Assembly (NCBI RefSeq): GCF_012349115.1
Contig: NZ_PQIG01000117.1
Location: 1-33,420, forward strand
DNA length: 33,420 nt
Direction: 5' to 3'
Source of the DNA: Rhizobium ruizarguesonis
GTDB lineage: Bacteria; Pseudomonadota; Alphaproteobacteria; Rhizobiales; Rhizobiaceae
The notes below the pieces were generated by a model that saw only the letters and a program-made list of their open reading frames with translations, did no database searches and was not told the DNA's origin. Both the position numbers and the translations under genes were made by a program. This document shows, piece after piece, positions 30,990 through 33,420 of the stretch. Positions within the stretch are counted from its first letter, which is position 1, and the number at the start of each line of letters is the position of its first letter.

Positions 30990-31847
30990 ATGACGCAACT
31001 GAACGAGAAGTCTCCTGTGGCTACCGGAACCGGGCCAGCCGCTACAAAGCAGGGTAAGGATGCGCCCACCGCCGTTCTCATCGGCGTGACCGGAGGACTT
31101 GGTCACGCGCTGGCTAAGCTCCTGGCGGCCGACGGCTTCCGGTTGGTGCTCGCGGCCCGGCGCGAGAACGACGCCGCTAAGCTGACCGGCCGGAACGACG
31201 GTTCGGCGATTTACCAGCGCGCGGACGTCACCGATCCGGCGAGCATGGAGAAGCTGGCGGCAGTGGCCTTCGAGCACCTCGGCCGGGTCGATGCGGTGGT
31301 GAACCTTGCAGGCATCTCGCCGCGCAAAGCCATTGAGGAATACACTTTGGCCGACATCGACGATCTGTTCGCGATCAACGTCAAGGGCCCCATGTTCGTG
31401 ACCCGGGCCTTCCTGCCTGGACTGCGCAAGCAAGCCGGTAACGCAGTGGTTGTCCACGTCGGCGGTGCCATGGACGGCCGGGTGGCGCTGCCGTTTATGA
31501 GCTCCTATGCCGCGAGCCGCGGCGCGCTGGCGAGCTATGTGCAAAGCGCCAACCGCGAGCTTGCCGGGACCAACGTAATGCTTTCCTTCTTCGGGCCTGT
31601 TCCCTCCAACACCGAGGCCGAGTCGCCTTTCTTCGACATGTGGAGCAAGCTGGGCGTCGACCTCTGCGAACCCGACCAGGTCGCGCGCGAGATCCTCGCC
31701 ACCATCCGCAAACGTCGTCAAGTCCACGTCATGGGCGGCGGGACGCTCAAAATGCTTACAATCGCGAACGCCATATCGCCGTCCATTGCCGACGCGATGG
31801 GTCTGCGGAAATTTGGCAAGCTCATGCAGCAGTATCGCCCACGCTGA
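30990..31847 (+). CDS. Atypical short-chain dehydrogenase-like protein, Rrf2 regulated
   Basis: The 285-residue protein has an SDR fold: VLIGVTGGLGHALAKLLAAD (nucleotide motif, shortened), VLAARRENDA with Arg after beta-2 (suggesting NADP), VNLAGISPR in place of NNAG, and IDDLFAINVKGPM. The catalytic tetrad is abnormal. The usual YxxxK is YAASR, and the residue 13 before Tyr, normally Ser, is Ala. The ATG at 30990 has AAAGGA seven bases upstream, and an unstructured N-terminal 25 residues precede the domain. It may have changed chemistry or act as a cofactor-binding sensor. Rrf2-SDR pairs are common, often linked to redox stress. Confidence 0.85.
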   Translation: MTQLNEKSPVATGTGPAATKQGKDAPTAVLIGVTGGLGHALAKLLAADGFRLVLAARRENDAAKLTGRNDGSAIYQRADVTDPASMEKLAAVAFEHLGRVDAVVNLAGISPRKAIEEYTLADIDDLFAINVKGPMFVTRAFLPGLRKQAGNAVVVHVGGAMDGRVALPFMSSYAASRGALASYVQSANRELAGTNVMLSFFGPVPSNTEAESPFFDMWSKLGVDLCEPDQVAREILATIRKRRQVHVMGGGTLKMLTIANAISPSIADAMGLRKFGKLMQQYRPR

Positions 31848-31878
31848 TCGGGCATGAGCATTGCGACGAACGCGTGGC

Positions 31879-31901
31879 CTGTCAGCCCATAGGACTGACA
31901 G
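31879..31901 (+). terminator. Inverted repeat CTGTCAG/CTGACAG after the SDR gene
   Basis: Perfect seven-base arms with a nine-base loop, 31 bases after the SDR stop. It lacks a T-tract, so it may be a weak terminator or an operator for the following gene. Confidence 0.4.
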
Positions 31902-31911
31902 TACCTTGTAA

Positions 31912-31925
31912 GCTGTGGCCACAGC
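31912..31925. promoter_or_regulatory. Palindrome GCTGTGGCCACAGC upstream of the metallophosphoesterase
   Basis: A perfect 14-base palindrome 21 bases upstream of the metallophosphoesterase ATG. Its position fits an operator at the promoter or leader. Confidence 0.35.
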
Positions 31926-31946
31926 ACACCTAATTGAAAGCATCTG

Positions 31947-33068
31947 ATGTTCCACCTTATTTTCGGAATTCCCTGGCTGGTCGTCGTCATACGCTTCATC
32001 CAACCACTGCCATGGATCTGGTCGGCGAAGGCATCACTGGCGATGCTTCTGTTGGTAGCCTCGCAATTTCATCTGGTTAGTCGCCTCTCTTCCGGCTCGG
32101 TCTTCGATCCGGAGTTTTCGCGCCCGTTGGTCATTGCTTTCAATGTCCTCTTCGGCGCGATCGTGTTGCTAGCGGTGTTTCAGATCGCGCTGGATGTGGT
32201 CTCACTCGCGATCATCCCATTCAAGGGAGGCTTCCCCTCTGCGCCGGCAGGTCTGCGATATGCCATCGGCTTTTTGGCCATTGGCCTTTCAGCGTACGGT
32301 GTCAACCAGGCAATCAAAATTCCACCGCTAAACGACATAGAAATTGCCATCGCTGGATTGCCTCCCGAATTTGATGGCTATCGGCTGATTCAGCTGACCG
32401 ACCTTCACATCAGCCGTCTGTTCCCAGCCGCATGGGCTAAAGAGGTCGTATCGAGGACCAATGCGCTCGATGCGGACCTGATCGTCATCACCGGGGACTT
32501 CATCGACGGTGACGTGGCTCACCGCAAAGACGATGTCGCACCGCTTTGGGGATTGAGGGCACGTGACGGTGTCTACGCAATTCCGGGGAACCACGAATAT
32601 TTCTTCGATTACCAAGAATGGATGCGCCACCTCGAGATGTTGGGCATGCGGATGCTGTCCAACAGCCACGTGGTCCTCAAGAGACGCAATGCCGAGATCA
32701 TACTGGCGGGTGTGACCGACGTGTCCGCCCGCGGGCACAGCGCTCCACCGCCGGACCTCGCGGCGGCAATCAAGGGAGCTCCTGCGAACACTCCCATCCT
32801 ATTGCTCGATCACCAGCCGATGATGGCCGAAAAAGCGGCCGCCTCTGGTGTGGCGGTTCAGCTGTCGGGGCATACACATGGTGGCATGGTTCTCGGCCTC
32901 GACCGCTTGATCGCGCGCGCCAATGGAGGCTTTGTTTCGGGCCGATACCAGATCGGAGCCATGACGTTGTATGTGAACAACGGAACGGCCCTATGGCCTG
33001 GGTTCGCGTTAAGGCTCGGCGTGCCATCGGAACTGACCAGAATCACCCTCCGCGCGAAAACGAAGTGA
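31947..33068 (+). CDS. Membrane-anchored metallophosphoesterase (YaeI/YkuE-like)
   Basis: The 373-residue protein has about four N-terminal membrane helices (residues 1-125) followed by a calcineurin-type phosphoesterase domain. All metal motifs are present: TDLHIS (Asp, His), VITGDFIDGD, PGNHEY, LLLDHQP and LSGHTHGGM. The end, YVNNGTALWPGFALRLGVPS, is typical of YaeI/YkuE enzymes that hydrolyse lipid-linked phosphodiesters such as UDP-diacylglucosamine or related envelope lipids. The catalytic domain probably faces the periplasm. It is complete and looks functional. Two inverted repeats separate it from the SDR gene. Confidence 0.9.
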   Translation: MFHLIFGIPWLVVVIRFIQPLPWIWSAKASLAMLLLVASQFHLVSRLSSGSVFDPEFSRPLVIAFNVLFGAIVLLAVFQIALDVVSLAIIPFKGGFPSAPAGLRYAIGFLAIGLSAYGVNQAIKIPPLNDIEIAIAGLPPEFDGYRLIQLTDLHISRLFPAAWAKEVVSRTNALDADLIVITGDFIDGDVAHRKDDVAPLWGLRARDGVYAIPGNHEYFFDYQEWMRHLEMLGMRMLSNSHVVLKRRNAEIILAGVTDVSARGHSAPPPDLAAAIKGAPANTPILLLDHQPMMAEKAAASGVAVQLSGHTHGGMVLGLDRLIARANGGFVSGRYQIGAMTLYVNNGTALWPGFALRLGVPSELTRITLRAKTK

Positions 33069-33189
33069 TTAGCAAGACATACCTGTCTGTAACATCGTTT
33101 GTACGGAAAACGACCCGGACCGTGTGGAAACTCAAAACCAAACTCGCTGCATAGAATGCAATTTCATAGAATTCCGACTTTCAATGATC

Positions 33190-33256
33190 TGGCCGCCTTG
33201 ATGAGATTCGAACCATCGGGTGTGCCTTTGTTTCCCTAACCACATGAAACATCTAG
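33190..33256 (-). repeat. tRNA-like element, copy 3 (T-arm and acceptor 3' strand)
   Basis: Read on the minus strand it ends GATGGTTCGAATCTCATCAA followed by GGCGGCCA, resembling a T-arm plus acceptor 3' strand with CCA. The 5' part does not pair and no anticodon arm is evident. It shares its core with the elements at 1044 and 15182; the TGGCCGCCTTGA start is identical to that of copy 1. Confidence 0.4.
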
Positions 33257-33325
33257 CAGTTCGTCATAGCGGAATGTCCGCTTGCGCCATAAGCCGCGTT
33301 TATAGAACTACCATACGGCGTGTCT

Positions 33326-33420
33326 CTAAACCTTGACCCAGGCCCCGTTACGCTTCGACGAAGCAACGCAGGCTTCGACAAAAGCCACACCCTTCACGCC
33401 GTCATCGACGGTGGGGTAGA
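33326..33420 (-). CDS. Gfo/Idh/MocA family oxidoreductase, C-terminal end only
   Basis: A minus-strand frame enters from the right edge and stops with TAG at 33326-33328. Its 30 visible residues, YPTVDDGVKGVAFVEACVAS followed by NGAWVKV, are the standard end of Gfo/Idh dehydrogenases acting on sugars or inositols (FP..DG.RGVAFVEA pattern). The rest lies outside the window. A tRNA-like element follows about 70 bases downstream. Confidence 0.75.
   Translation of the reverse strand, partial: YPTVDDGVKGVAFVEACVASSKRNGAWVKV

Noticed and set aside
30912..32003. Minus-strand open frame of 363 codons
   Set aside because: Antisense to the Rrf2-regulated SDR gene, which has a ribosome site, an operator and an SDR fold.
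1..33420. CRISPR array, complete insertion sequence, prophage or replication origin
   Set aside because: No regularly spaced repeats, transposase, integrase, phage structural gene or rep gene was recognised on either strand.

Overview
The window looks like an accessory region, such as a megaplasmid or chromid, of an alphaproteobacterium. It is probably from the Rhizobiales, close to Rhizobium or Agrobacterium. This is inferred from the GC-rich coding style, a DUF1344 exported protein, a COG4705 membrane protein, CUT2-type sugar ABC genes of the FrcBCA kind, many LysR regulators, and frequent gene remnants. No rRNA, intact tRNA, CRISPR array, complete insertion sequence or replication gene was seen.

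Layout. Positions 1-632 hold the 5' part of a LysR regulator. Positions 735-2864 hold a small Xre regulator and a predicted toxin-antitoxin pair: an Xre-ImmA/IrrE protease and a DUF4411 PIN-like protein. Positions 3250-5009 hold one intact SnoaL/NTF2-like gene, a decayed two-domain relative, and a frameshifted PAP2 phosphatase. Positions 5210-7032 hold three envelope genes: COG4705, a small exported protein and DUF1344. Positions 7104-11655 hold a minus-strand operon (periplasmic protein, two ABC ATPases, one large FtsX-type permease). It is divergent from a two-component system at 11790-13774. A HlyD remnant and an intact class A acid phosphatase follow.

The most striking part is 15661-26174, all on the minus strand. 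In transcription order it encodes a CUT2 sugar-type ABC transporter (binding protein, permease, ATPase), a Gfo/Idh dehydrogenase, a Dabb protein, a short ABC-like remnant, a YciI protein, maleylacetate reductase, an intradiol (hydroxyquinol-type) dioxygenase, two SDR dehydrogenases and a TIM-barrel sugar isomerase/dehydratase. The ring-cleavage end is a textbook hydroxyquinol lower pathway leading to 3-oxoadipate. The upstream genes are sugar or cyclitol genes, and no aromatic hydroxylase is present. One reading is a pathway that turns a sugar-like or cyclitol substrate, or a sugar-linked aromatic, into hydroxyquinol and cleaves it.

Positions 26726-28684 hold two divergent LysR regulators. 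An amidohydrolase tail, a zinc alcohol dehydrogenase without structural-zinc cysteines, an Rrf2 regulator and an SDR follow. The Rrf2 gene and the SDR gene each carry a copy of the palindrome GATACTA-N3-TAGTATC just upstream, so the pair looks like a self-contained regulon. The SDR lacks the canonical Ser and Lys of its catalytic triad. A metallophosphoesterase and the tail of another Gfo/Idh gene close the window. Three tRNA-like elements (1044, 15182, 33190) share a T-arm/acceptor-like core in the same orientation.
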